DNA from: Flavobacterium laiguense
GTDB taxonomy: Bacteria; Bacteroidota; Bacteroidia; Flavobacteriales; Flavobacteriaceae
Direction of reading: 5' to 3'
Assembly (NCBI RefSeq): GCF_003097655.1
Contig: NZ_QCZH01000010.1
Location: 1-64,000, forward strand
Length of the DNA: 64,000 nt
Below are positions 1 through 7,848 of this stretch, piece by piece. The notes beneath the pieces are model-generated. The model worked only from the letters and a program-made list of their open reading frames with translations, was not told the origin of the DNA and did no database searches. How positions within the stretch are numbered: the stretch's first letter is position 1; each line of letters opens with the position of its first letter. Made by a program: the position numbers and the translations under genes.

Positions 1-112
1 TTTCTGTTCTTTGCGTCTCTGCGCCTTTGCGAGCCCAATTTCACGCAAAGGCGCAGAGACGCAAAGTATATTTTCAATATTTAGACTCTTGGTATGAGTT
101 ACGGACAGTCAT
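1..112 (+). mobile_element. MITE-like palindromic repeat, copy A (cut by window start)
   Basis: This is the right part of a repeat that also occurs complete at 53781-53962 and, inverted and diverged, at 11101-11295. Its core is a 23-bp perfect inverted repeat (CTTTGCGTCTCTGCGCCTTT plus GCG) around a 12-nt loop. It ends at 112 with the same terminal sequence as the other copies (ACGGACAGTCAT). It differs from the copy at 53851-53962 by one base over 112 positions, so the two have separated recently. No coding capacity; it would need a transposase in trans. Confidence 0.8.
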
Positions 113-127
113 ATTAAAACATCAATA

Positions 128-259
128 TTGAAAAATACAAAAAAACAATTACTGCTAATCTTTTTTTCAATGATGATGCTTTCTTCAAACGTTCAAAATT
201 CAAAAAACAAATACTATGGAACTGACACAAAACAAACAAGCGAAAATTTTAGACATTAA
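128..259 (+). pseudogene. Short secreted-protein fragment (signal peptide remnant)
   Basis: A 43-codon frame begins with TTG at 128 and reads MKNTKKQLLLIFFSMMMLSS, a good signal peptide (basic N-terminus, hydrophobic core, small residues). It then runs out after about 20 polar residues and overlaps the start of the gene at 216 in another frame. It may be the 5' remnant of a secreted protein gene, or a real micropeptide. I cannot name the family. The signal-peptide character is seen in the translation; the remnant status is inference. Confidence 0.3.
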
Positions 260-740
260 ACCTTCAATGACATCTTCAGAAAATGATTTTGATTTTTTAC
301 AAGGCAAATGGAAAGTTCACAATCGTAAGCTGAAATCAAGATTAACCAATAGTGACGAATGGACTGAATTTGAGGCTGAATTGCATATGAAAAAAACATT
401 AAACGGATTTGGAAACTTAGAAAATTTTTATTCAAACAATAATGGTGAACCTTATGAGGGAATGGCAATTCGTCTTTTTAATAAGACATCAAAACTTTGG
501 AAAATATATTGGATCGATAGCAACGGCACTACCATGGATGAAAAACCCGTAACAGGTTCATTTGAAAATGGCTTGGGAAAATTTTATACAAATGACATTT
601 TTAATGAGAAAGAAATTCTTGTGATATATCAATGGGATGCTACAAATCCGGAACATCCAAAATGGTCACAAGCGTTTTCGACTGATAATGGAAAAACATG
701 GGAATGGAATTGGAAAATGGAACTATCAAGAATAGAATAG
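216..740 (+). CDS. DUF1579-like hypothetical protein
   Basis: A 174-residue soluble protein without signal peptide. Residues 26-39 (DFLQGKWKVHNRKL) look like the opening of DUF1579/heme-binding-like small beta-barrel proteins, where a FLxGxW motif starts the domain. The rest is rich in alternating aromatic and polar residues (LWKIYWID, WKMEL at the end), in keeping with a beta-barrel. The function of such proteins is generally unknown; many sit among detoxification or accessory genes. It is followed after 31 nt by a NIPSNAP gene in the same direction, so the two may be co-transcribed. The ATG at 216 is the first Met in frame. Family assignment is moderate; function is not assigned. Confidence 0.65.
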   Translation: MELTQNKQAKILDIKPSMTSSENDFDFLQGKWKVHNRKLKSRLTNSDEWTEFEAELHMKKTLNGFGNLENFYSNNNGEPYEGMAIRLFNKTSKLWKIYWIDSNGTTMDEKPVTGSFENGLGKFYTNDIFNEKEILVIYQWDATNPEHPKWSQAFSTDNGKTWEWNWKMELSRIE

Positions 741-771
741 TTCACAATCAATATATAAAACTAAAACTGAA

Positions 772-1092
772 ATGATAACCGAATTACGAACGTACAAACT
801 CAAAAAAGGCACGAGCGAAACCTTTGAAAAAATATTTACAGAACAAAGTTTACCTATGCTAAAACGATGGAAAGTAAATGTTGTTGATTTTGGGTTTTCA
901 TTAATTGATCAAGAGAGTTTCTACCTAATTAGATCATACGAAAGTATAGAACAACGAAAACAAAGTCAAGACGCATTTTACGGAAGTGAGGAATGGATTA
1001 ATGGACCAGATAAACCGCTAATGAATTGCATTGAGTCCTATAATACAGCGATTGTTGACAGCACAAAATTGTCAATAAAAAAAACAGAATGA
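772..1092 (+). CDS. NIPSNAP family protein
   Basis: A 106-residue protein opening with MITELRTYKLKKG, the characteristic first strand of NIPSNAP-type dimeric alpha/beta-barrel (ferredoxin-like) proteins. FYLIRSYESIEQRKQ and the closing NCIESYNTAIV agree with the domain's later strands. The family has no single established activity; bacterial members are often in accessory operons. It lies 31 nt after the DUF1579-like gene. Nothing is truncated compared with the usual 100-110 residue single domain. Confidence in the family is good, in function low. Confidence 0.8.
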   Translation: MITELRTYKLKKGTSETFEKIFTEQSLPMLKRWKVNVVDFGFSLIDQESFYLIRSYESIEQRKQSQDAFYGSEEWINGPDKPLMNCIESYNTAIVDSTKLSIKKTE

Positions 1093-1228
1093 ATTAACAA
1101 GAGGAACTGAAGTTGAGGGTGAAGTGCTAAATTGAACATTTGTATTTCTAAATCTCCTACTTCGCAAATCCTAAAACGGTAGTGGTCATTTTACCGAAAC
1201 TCTCAAACATTTAAACAAACAAAGAAAA

Positions 1229-1798
1229 ATGAATATATCAAAATTAGACAATCCAGCCTTAATTCTTATTGACATTCAAAAAGGATTTGATAACATCCAA
1301 TATTGGGGCGGACAGAGAAATAATGCAGATGCGGAGCAGCATGCAAGTGAACTTTTAAAACTTTGGAGAGCCAATAATCTTCCGATTTTTCACATTAAGC
1401 ATTGTTCATCAAATCCAACCTCTTTACTTAACGAGACAAATGCAGGAAACGAATTTAAAGACATCGTTAAACCAATTGGCGAAGAACCAATAATAAAAAA
1501 GAACGTGAACAGTGCTTTTATTGGGACAAACTTAAAAGAACAACTTGACAATGCTAACATTTGTAAACTTGTTATTGTCGGTTTGACAACCGATCATTGT
1601 GTCTCGACAACTACAAGAATGGCTGGGAATTTTGGTTATGAAACATTTCTTGTTTCAGATGCAACCGCAACATTTAATAAAAAAGGGATAGACGGACAAA
1701 ATTTTTCGGCGGAACTCATTCACGAAACAGCACTTGCAAGTTTAAATGACGAATTTGCTACTGTTGTAACTACTAAGTTTATTAAAGAAAACATATAA
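1229..1798 (+). CDS. Isochorismatase-family cysteine hydrolase
   Basis: A 189-residue single-domain protein of the isochorismatase-like superfamily. The expected triad is visible: Asp15 in ALILIDIQKGF, Lys91 ahead of SAFIGT, and Cys124 in GLTTDHCVSTTTRMAGNFGY, where the cis-peptide-type motif before Cys is GLTT. The cysteine suggests an amidase or hydrolase of the nicotinamidase/YcaC group rather than a true isochorismatase. The substrate cannot be read from sequence. It is a separate unit from the NIPSNAP gene (136-nt gap) and ends at a clear terminator at 1873. Confidence 0.85.
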   Translation: MNISKLDNPALILIDIQKGFDNIQYWGGQRNNADAEQHASELLKLWRANNLPIFHIKHCSSNPTSLLNETNAGNEFKDIVKPIGEEPIIKKNVNSAFIGTNLKEQLDNANICKLVIVGLTTDHCVSTTTRMAGNFGYETFLVSDATATFNKKGIDGQNFSAELIHETALASLNDEFATVVTTKFIKENI

Positions 1799-1872
1799 TT
1801 TCAAAAACTTCTTCGTTCCGCATCCAGACTCATTTTGTAAACGGAATATTTCCAAACCAAATATTGAAAAAA

Positions 1873-1906
1873 CCACAAAGTAACAGGTTATTACTTTGTG
1901 GTTTTT
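1873..1906 (+). terminator. Intrinsic terminator after the hydrolase gene
   Basis: Perfect 11-bp stem CCACAAAGTAA / TTACTTTGTGG (1873-1883 and 1891-1901) with a 7-nt loop, followed by five T. It lies 75 nt after the stop of the isochorismatase-like gene. Confidence 0.85.
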
Positions 1907-2201
1907 GATTATTGATTTGTATTGTCTGCTCAGCGTGTGTGCAAAGTCAGGAGATTCGAAGAGCCAACGCATGTCGAAGAGTGGGCATAATTATGCTAAT
2001 TTAAGTTGTTTTTTAGATAATAAATTAGCCTGTTTTTTTTGGCCGAATTTCAGTAAACCACATATAATGGTAGAATCATTTATATTTTTAAAAATGGGTT
2101 TTGTGTTAAATTTAGCCTTTAAAATTAACACTAAATAAGGATTGTTCTTTGCGATTTTATCACGATTAAATCGTAAATTAAAGGTTAAAAATAACGCTCC
2201 A

Positions 2202-4388
2202 TTGAAACCCATTTTACTTATAGTATCACTAATAAGTGTCACTTTATTTGCTCAAAATAAAGTCCCTCTTAGTGATGTAGTAAACTCAAGTACATCAAAG
2301 GAAATCAAAGGAGAGTCGGTTAGGGTGGTGCCGCATCAACAGGTTTTAAATACGATTCAAAAGGACACGCTACTTTCTTTTTTGCCAAAGGAAGAGAACA
2401 CCGTTTTGAATGAAGTGGTTGTTTCAGCTGTAAGTAGAAAGCAGATTAAGACCGTTCCTGGTGGGAAATTGTCTTTTGATCCTCATAAGTTGAGTATGGT
2501 GCCTAATTTGACAGGAACGGTTGATATTATTAAACTGTTGCAATTAACACCAGGAGTTCAAAATTCTGGCGAAGCCAATGGGTATTTGTATGTTCGGGGA
2601 GGTGACCCTGGACACAATTTAATGCTCTATGCCGATGCTCCAGTGTATGGAATGGCTCATTTACTGGGCGTTTTCCCTTTCTATAATGCCGATCCAATTC
2701 ACGAAATTCAATTTGATAAATCGAGTTCCAACGCTAGATTTGGCGGAAGATTGAGTTCGACCGTTTATGTAACGCCTTTTCGGGAAATTCCTGAGGAAAT
2801 TTCGATAGAAGGAAATGTTGGTTTGTTAGCATCACAGCTCACTTTGGCTTTCCCGATCAGCAAAAAAACGGGTTTGTTTGTTTCGGGTCGAAAAACCTAT
2901 ATCGATAAAATAATTGGACCGCTTTTAACTCCCAGAAAGACCAATGACAACGATGTGAAAGGGTTAAATTATGGTTTCTCAGATGGTAATTTGACTTTTA
3001 TTTCGGATGTTTCGAGAACGCAACGATTCGTTTTTGATGCCTTCATTAGCGGAGACGAATTGAAGATGTCGGATTCTAATTTGGGACTCGATGCAAGATT
3101 AAAATGGGGTAATGTAGTTTTAACACCTTCTTGGAAATCAATTCTTTCGGAAAAAGTAAATATGGTTAATTCAGTTTTTTTTTCCAGATATGAAAATTCA
3201 TTAGTGATGCGACAAGAGACTGTTCAGATGGATATTTCTTCGTATGTAGAAGAATTTGGGTTTGCTAGTAAAGTGAATTATACCCTTTGGGAAGTCCCTT
3301 TTGAGAGCGGATTGCAATGTGCTTATTATGAATTACAACCCCAAAACATTGAAATTGAAAATATAAAATCGATTGCGACAACCGGAAAATCATTTACCAC
3401 TCGTTCTAGTAATTACGCGGCATTTGCGATGGCCAAACCAAAATTGCTGGAGACGCTTAGTGCCGAAATAGGTTTGCGATTGAATTATTATTATGCAGGT
3501 GCCGAAAGTAAGCCCAATCATTATTTTCAATTGGAACCCCGAATTACTCTAAACTATAGTCCGACGACAAAAGATGCTTTTTTTGCGACCTATACTCGGC
3601 AAAATCAATATTTGAATTTGGTAACCACTTCCAGCGTTGGTATTCCAACCGATTTTTGGGTGGCTAGTGGCAATGGAATTCCGTCGCAAGCGTCAAATTC
3701 TTTTTCGGGGGGCTACAATCGAACTTTTAGCAAAGAATACAATGCCTCTCTCGATGGTTTTTACAGAACAATGCACAATCTGATCGAATATCCTTATGGC
3801 GTGACGCAGTTCAATGAGATTTCTACCTTAGAAAACGATTTACTTGTGGGGGATGGAGAGGCTTATGGTGCTGAATTCATGTTTAAGAAAGAAAGAGGGA
3901 AATTCAAAGGATGGTTGAGTTGCACAATGAGTTGGTCCATACGTCAATTTGATGAAATCAATGAGGGGCGTGCTTTTTATTCTAAATATGATAGACGCCA
4001 CAATCTGGCTCTTGTTGGTACGTATGATTTTAATTCAAAATGGTCGGCAGGAGTAACTCAGATTTTTAGTTCGGGAAATCGGTTTACCATGCCAACAACT
4101 TGGTATTTTATAAATAATAATCCAGTTAAAGAATATGGGAGTTTTAATAATGCAGTGATGCCCAATTATTTTCGCACCGATTTGTCTGTGAATTATTGGT
4201 TTGTGAAAACGCCAAAAAAAGAAAGTGCATTGAGCATTTCCGTTTACAATGCACTAAACATCTCAAATCCTGTTTATATTGTTTTTAATGTGAATGTAGA
4301 TGCAGGGGGGCGGTCTGTTTCTGTAAGTCAAGAAGAAAAAAAATTATACGGCATTTTGCCTTCACTGAGTTGGAGATTTAAATTTTAG
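2202..4388 (+). CDS. TonB-dependent outer-membrane receptor
   Basis: About 728 residues. A plug domain lies near residues 70-180 (start of region TVDIIKLLQLTPGVQNSGE, then YLYVRGGDPGHNLMLYADA), followed by a beta-barrel ending in aromatic Phe (SLSWRFKF), as expected of outer-membrane barrels. There is no ATG before residue 90, so the start must be non-ATG. I prefer TTG at 2202, which gives a compact signal peptide MKPILLIVSLISVTLFAQ; TTG at 2142 would add 20 residues in front. The usual N-terminal carboxypeptidase-regulatory-like domain is missing. The downstream DUF4249 lipoprotein is a typical partner of this receptor type, so it probably imports or handles an unknown ligand. It could also be the remains of a longer receptor. 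Confidence 0.85.
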   Translation: MKPILLIVSLISVTLFAQNKVPLSDVVNSSTSKEIKGESVRVVPHQQVLNTIQKDTLLSFLPKEENTVLNEVVVSAVSRKQIKTVPGGKLSFDPHKLSMVPNLTGTVDIIKLLQLTPGVQNSGEANGYLYVRGGDPGHNLMLYADAPVYGMAHLLGVFPFYNADPIHEIQFDKSSSNARFGGRLSSTVYVTPFREIPEEISIEGNVGLLASQLTLAFPISKKTGLFVSGRKTYIDKIIGPLLTPRKTNDNDVKGLNYGFSDGNLTFISDVSRTQRFVFDAFISGDELKMSDSNLGLDARLKWGNVVLTPSWKSILSEKVNMVNSVFFSRYENSLVMRQETVQMDISSYVEEFGFASKVNYTLWEVPFESGLQCAYYELQPQNIEIENIKSIATTGKSFTTRSSNYAAFAMAKPKLLETLSAEIGLRLNYYYAGAESKPNHYFQLEPRITLNYSPTTKDAFFATYTRQNQYLNLVTTSSVGIPTDFWVASGNGIPSQASNSFSGGYNRTFSKEYNASLDGFYRTMHNLIEYPYGVTQFNEISTLENDLLVGDGEAYGAEFMFKKERGKFKGWLSCTMSWSIRQFDEINEGRAFYSKYDRRHNLALVGTYDFNSKWSAGVTQIFSSGNRFTMPTTWYFINNNPVKEYGSFNNAVMPNYFRTDLSVNYWFVKTPKKESALSISVYNALNISNPVYIVFNVNVDAGGRSVSVSQEEKKLYGILPSLSWRFKF

Positions 4389-4394
4389 AAAGAT

Positions 4395-4480
4395 GAAATC
4401 GCCATGATTCCAAATCACAAACACGGATGAAGAATGGCGATACCATATTCCATAAAAAAAACAAATATTAGCTACATATG
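4395..4480 (+). repeat. 86-nt repeated 5' element, copy 1
   Basis: This stretch fills the gap between the TonB receptor and the DUF4249 gene and ends exactly on the DUF4249 start codon. It shares most positions with 29893-29977 (minus), which ends on the start codon of another exported-protein gene. Both carry ATCGCCAT and, about 30 nt later, ATGGCGATACC, which can pair, and both end in ACAAATATTAGCTACATATG or a near copy. It may be a mobile repeat that brings a promoter or 5' leader. Confidence 0.65.
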
Positions 4481-5323
4481 AAAAAGAACTATTTTTTACT
4501 GGTTTTGGTGCTTCTATGGGGGTGTAATACGGTGGATTATACGGAAGAAGTGGTGGTGGTTTCAAAAATTGTAGTCCAAGGATATATAGAAGAAGGCGAT
4601 GTATCCCATGTGATTTTGTCCACGAGTATCCCAATTGGATCAACGGTTGACAGTTTGTCGATTCTGAAACACTTGATTCTGCTTGCTAAAGTTACCGTTT
4701 CCGACGGCACCAATTCGGAAGAGTTGAGTCTGCGATTTGATAAAAATTGGATTCCACCATTGGTTTATACAGGGAAAGATCTTGTTGGGAAATCTGGAAA
4801 AACCTATAGTTTGAAAGTAGAATACGAAGGAAGAGTTATAGAATCGAGTACTACCATTCCAACGTCTGTTCCAATTCGAGAATTGAATTATGTTAAAGAC
4901 AATCCTGCGGATACCACGGGTTATGTTTTTGTCAAATTTGAGGATCCTGTTGGAGAAAAAAATCAATACCAGATTTTGACGAAAGTGGATAAAAAAGAAG
5001 CTGTTTTTGTGCCTGCTTTTTATGGTAATTTGAATGATGATGATTTTTCGTCTCCAGTAGTTAATTTCCAAATTAATAGAGGCGTATTAATGTTCTCTAG
5101 TACTAAGTTTAGACCTTATTTTACAGACGGGGATTTTATATTTGTAAAATTAAGAACAATGGACAAGGCATCGTTTGATTTTTGGAATGATTACCAAAAT
5201 GAAATCGTGAATGGCGTAAATCCTATCTTTCCAGCAAATACCAGTTTGAAATCAAATATCGTTGGGGGTATTGGCATTTGGGCTGGCTATGGCGTGTCGG
5301 TTGTTTCGCTGCAAACTCCTTAG
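4478..5323 (+). CDS. DUF4249 domain lipoprotein
   Basis: A 281-residue lipoprotein with a type II signal peptide and lipobox LLWGC (Cys16). The pattern after the signal (KIVVQGYIEEGD, then ILSTSIPIGS) and the C-terminal GGIGIWAGYGVSVV fit DUF4249, a Bacteroidota family almost always encoded next to a TonB-dependent receptor. It probably sits on the outer membrane and assists the receptor at 2202-4388. The ligand is unknown. The gene lies 89 nt after the receptor, and the gap is filled by a repeat element that reappears before the gene at 29329-29895. Confidence 0.8.
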   Translation: MKKNYFLLVLVLLWGCNTVDYTEEVVVVSKIVVQGYIEEGDVSHVILSTSIPIGSTVDSLSILKHLILLAKVTVSDGTNSEELSLRFDKNWIPPLVYTGKDLVGKSGKTYSLKVEYEGRVIESSTTIPTSVPIRELNYVKDNPADTTGYVFVKFEDPVGEKNQYQILTKVDKKEAVFVPAFYGNLNDDDFSSPVVNFQINRGVLMFSSTKFRPYFTDGDFIFVKLRTMDKASFDFWNDYQNEIVNGVNPIFPANTSLKSNIVGGIGIWAGYGVSVVSLQTP

Positions 5324-5437
5324 GAAAAAGGAAGGAGGTGTGACTGCTTAAACAACGAAAATCCGTGCTTCTAGAAATAACAAAACACCAACCTTTCAGT
5401 TGATGTTTTATTTGATAATAGTGCGAATTGGTTTCTT

Positions 5438-6727
5438 TCACCCCAAAAAAGCCTTCAATTCCTCATAACTCGAAATTTTTACGCTTACTTTTTCTTTGTT
5501 CATTACGCTTTCTATTTGTGATGGTAGAGGTAAAGTAACTCCCAAAGCTGGTTCTACCACATCCAAGAACTTGATAGGATGTGCAGTTTCCAAGAAAACA
5601 CCAATGGCATTGGGTATATTTTGCAATTCCTTTTTCAATCCCAAATAACCAACGGCTCCGTGTGGTTCTGCGATATAGCCTTTTTCGTTATAAATGGCTT
5701 TCAACGCCACCAAAGTTTCTGCATCGGTAAACGCATAAGAACTAAAATCTTTTTTGAATTGGGTCAAATCATTTTGGTACATCTCTTGAATACGAATAAA
5801 ATTACTTGGATTCCCTACGTCCATGGCATTCGATATCGTTGCGATAGACGGTTTTGGGTCGTAAATTCCGTTGGCAAGGAATCTAGGAACAGTATCATTC
5901 ACATTGGTAGAAGCTACAAAATGTTCGATAGGCAATCCCATTTTCTTGGCGATGATACCCGCACAAATATTCCCGAAATTACCGCTTGGGCAAGAGAAAA
6001 CTAGTGGTTTACCTTGTTTTTTCAACGCTTTGTAAGCAAAGAAAAAGTAAAACATTTGTGGCAACCAACGTGCAATATTGATTGAATTGGCAGAAGTTAA
6101 CTTAATATGATTCAGGCTTTCATCCAAAAATGCTTTTTTGACCATGTCTTGGCAATCATCAAAAACACCATCAACTTCAAGTGCTTTTATATTCTGTCCC
6201 AAAGTCGTTAATTGCTTTTCCTGAATGTCGCTCACTTTTCCAGAAGGATAAAGAATTACAACATCTACACCGTTTACGCCAAGGAAACCACTGGCTACGG
6301 CTCCACCTGTATCTCCAGAAGTCGCTACAAGAACTGTATTTTTATTGTTTTTGTTGTCTTTATTGAAATAGGCCAGACAACGGGACATAAATCTCGCCCC
6401 AACATCCTTGAAAGCCATGGTTGGACCATGAAACAATTCAAGGGAATAGATTCCGTTTTCGACTTCCACCAAAGGGAAATCAAAACACAACGTTTCTGCA
6501 ATGATTTCTTTTAAAGTTTCGGCAGGGATTTCATCTCCCACAAATTGTTTGATCGCTTCAAAAGCGATTTCTTCATGGGATAAACTTTCGATAGTCTCAA
6601 AAAAACTTGGTGCTAATGGTGTAATCGTTTCGGGGAAATACAATCCTTTATCGGTTGCCAATCCTTGTATTACTGCTTCCTGGAAAGAAACGTTTGGTGC
6701 ATTATGGTTTAAACTGTAATATTTCAT
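5438..6727 (-). CDS. thrC: Threonine synthase
   Basis: A 429-residue PLP enzyme converting O-phosphohomoserine to threonine, the last step of the pathway. The PLP lysine is Lys107 in ELFHGPTMAFKDVGARF; later VATSGDTGGAV and SCPSGNFGN form the phosphate-binding loops of the fold type II family. N-terminal MKYYSLNH and length are normal for the bacterial ThrC. It is the last gene of the minus-strand thrA-thrB-thrC operon. The 120-nt gap to thrB contains a repeat, unlike a tight operon junction. Confidence 0.97.
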   Translation of the reverse strand: MKYYSLNHNAPNVSFQEAVIQGLATDKGLYFPETITPLAPSFFETIESLSHEEIAFEAIKQFVGDEIPAETLKEIIAETLCFDFPLVEVENGIYSLELFHGPTMAFKDVGARFMSRCLAYFNKDNKNNKNTVLVATSGDTGGAVASGFLGVNGVDVVILYPSGKVSDIQEKQLTTLGQNIKALEVDGVFDDCQDMVKKAFLDESLNHIKLTSANSINIARWLPQMFYFFFAYKALKKQGKPLVFSCPSGNFGNICAGIIAKKMGLPIEHFVASTNVNDTVPRFLANGIYDPKPSIATISNAMDVGNPSNFIRIQEMYQNDLTQFKKDFSSYAFTDAETLVALKAIYNEKGYIAEPHGAVGYLGLKKELQNIPNAIGVFLETAHPIKFLDVVEPALGVTLPLPSQIESVMNKEKVSVKISSYEELKAFLG

Positions 6728-6847
6728 TGTGATTTTTGATTGAGAATTAACGATTTGTGATTTATGATTTTTTTCGCAACATGGGTTACATCTAAAATGC
6801 TGCGCCAGTTCGCTGACGCTCGGGTCAAAAATCGTTAATCATAATTC
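6728..6847. repeat. Intergenic repeat between thrB and thrC
   Basis: The gap holds arms GAATTAACGATTT (near 6735) and AAATCGTTAATCATAATTC (near 6826) in inverted orientation, and in the middle CAGTTCGCTGACGCTCGGGTC, with a CAG..CTG palindrome. This looks like a flavobacterial intergenic repeat rather than a terminator, as no T-run follows on either strand. Confidence 0.45.
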
Positions 6848-7768
6848 TTAAATTATTGTTATCCCTTCGTCGTTCACTTTGGAAACGTGAATTTCATAAG
6901 GCAAATTCATTTCTTCGTAAACGGCACTCATCGCTTTGGCAATTTTATCGGCGTTTTCCTTTCCTTTGCTTAAAGCAAAAATAGAAGGACCGGAACCTGA
7001 GATTCCAGAACCCAAAGCTCCATTTTCATAAGCGGTTTGCTTGATTAAATCAAATCCTGGAATCAGCATAGAGCGAACAGGTTCTATGATTTCGTCGTGC
7101 AAAGAGCGACCGATTAATTCGTAATCCTGAGTGTACAATCCCGCTACCAATCCGCCTACATTTCCCCATTGGGTAATAGCGCTTTTTAGGGAAACGGTTT
7201 GTTTCAATACCGAACGCGCATCCGATGTTTTCAATTCAATTTGGGGATGTACCACCGTAGCATACAATTCAGATGGACTTTCGATTTTGATGATATCCAA
7301 AGGATTCGAGCATCTTACCAAGGTAAAACCACCCAAAAGGGCGGGTGCAACATTATCGGCATGGGCATTTCCACTGGCTAATTTCTCGCCTTGCATGGCA
7401 AATTTCACCAATTCTTTTCTTGTGAAAGGTTGTCCCAATAATTCGTTGATACCAAAAACAGCACCTGCAGAACTGGCTGCACTACTGCCAATCCCGCTTC
7501 CTGCTTTGATGTGTTTGTAGATTTCAATCTCAAAACCGAATTCGGTTTCTATTTCTTCTAGCATCGCCAAAGCAGCAACTCCTGCCACATTGTTTTCTGT
7601 TTCTAATGGTAAATCGGCACCGACTATTTTGGTAATACGAACACCCTTTATATCTGATTTGCGAACGATCATTTCATCGCCAGCAGTTGCTAAACATAAT
7701 CCGAGTACATCAAATCCACACGAAAGATTCGCGATAGTGGCAGGGCAAAATATTTTTATTTCTTTCAT
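6848..7768 (-). CDS. thrB: Homoserine kinase
   Basis: A 306-residue GHMP kinase that phosphorylates homoserine. The ATP-binding glycine loop is residues 88-103, KAGSGIGSSAASSAGA, and the C-terminal motif GSGISGSGPSIFAL is present. The N-terminal FCPATIANLSCGFDVLG is the typical substrate-binding start of ThrB. It is the middle gene of the operon. A 27-bp perfect hairpin element separates it from thrA. Length is normal for the family. Confidence 0.97.
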   Translation of the reverse strand: MKEIKIFCPATIANLSCGFDVLGLCLATAGDEMIVRKSDIKGVRITKIVGADLPLETENNVAGVAALAMLEEIETEFGFEIEIYKHIKAGSGIGSSAASSAGAVFGINELLGQPFTRKELVKFAMQGEKLASGNAHADNVAPALLGGFTLVRCSNPLDIIKIESPSELYATVVHPQIELKTSDARSVLKQTVSLKSAITQWGNVGGLVAGLYTQDYELIGRSLHDEIIEPVRSMLIPGFDLIKQTAYENGALGSGISGSGPSIFALSKGKENADKIAKAMSAVYEEMNLPYEIHVSKVNDEGITII

Positions 7769-7783
7769 TATTTTTATTTTTGG

Positions 7784-7848
7784 TTGTACAGACGCGATTT
7801 ATCGCGTCTCAGTTCTAAAAGGAGACGCGATAAATCGCGTCTGTACAA
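7784..7848. repeat. Perfect 27-bp palindromic element between thrA and thrB
   Basis: Arms 7784-7810 and 7822-7848 (TTGTACAGACGCGATTTATC... and its exact complement) are identical over 27 bp, with an 11-nt loop. The right arm touches the thrA stop codon at 7849. On the minus-strand mRNA this is a very stable hairpin directly after thrA translation ends. There is no T-run that would make it a standard terminator, so an RNA-stabilising or REP-like role is more likely. Confidence 0.8.

Noticed and set aside
1896-2138. An 80-residue frame on the plus strand and a matching frame on minus (1742-1972, 1991-2242)
   Set aside because: They lie in AT-rich intergenic DNA containing a terminator, and their translations have no domain or signal; treated as chance frames.
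4640-5071. A 143-residue antisense frame in the DUF4249 gene
   Set aside because: It is an out-of-frame shadow: low-complexity Ile/Asn-rich translation, antisense to a clear gene.
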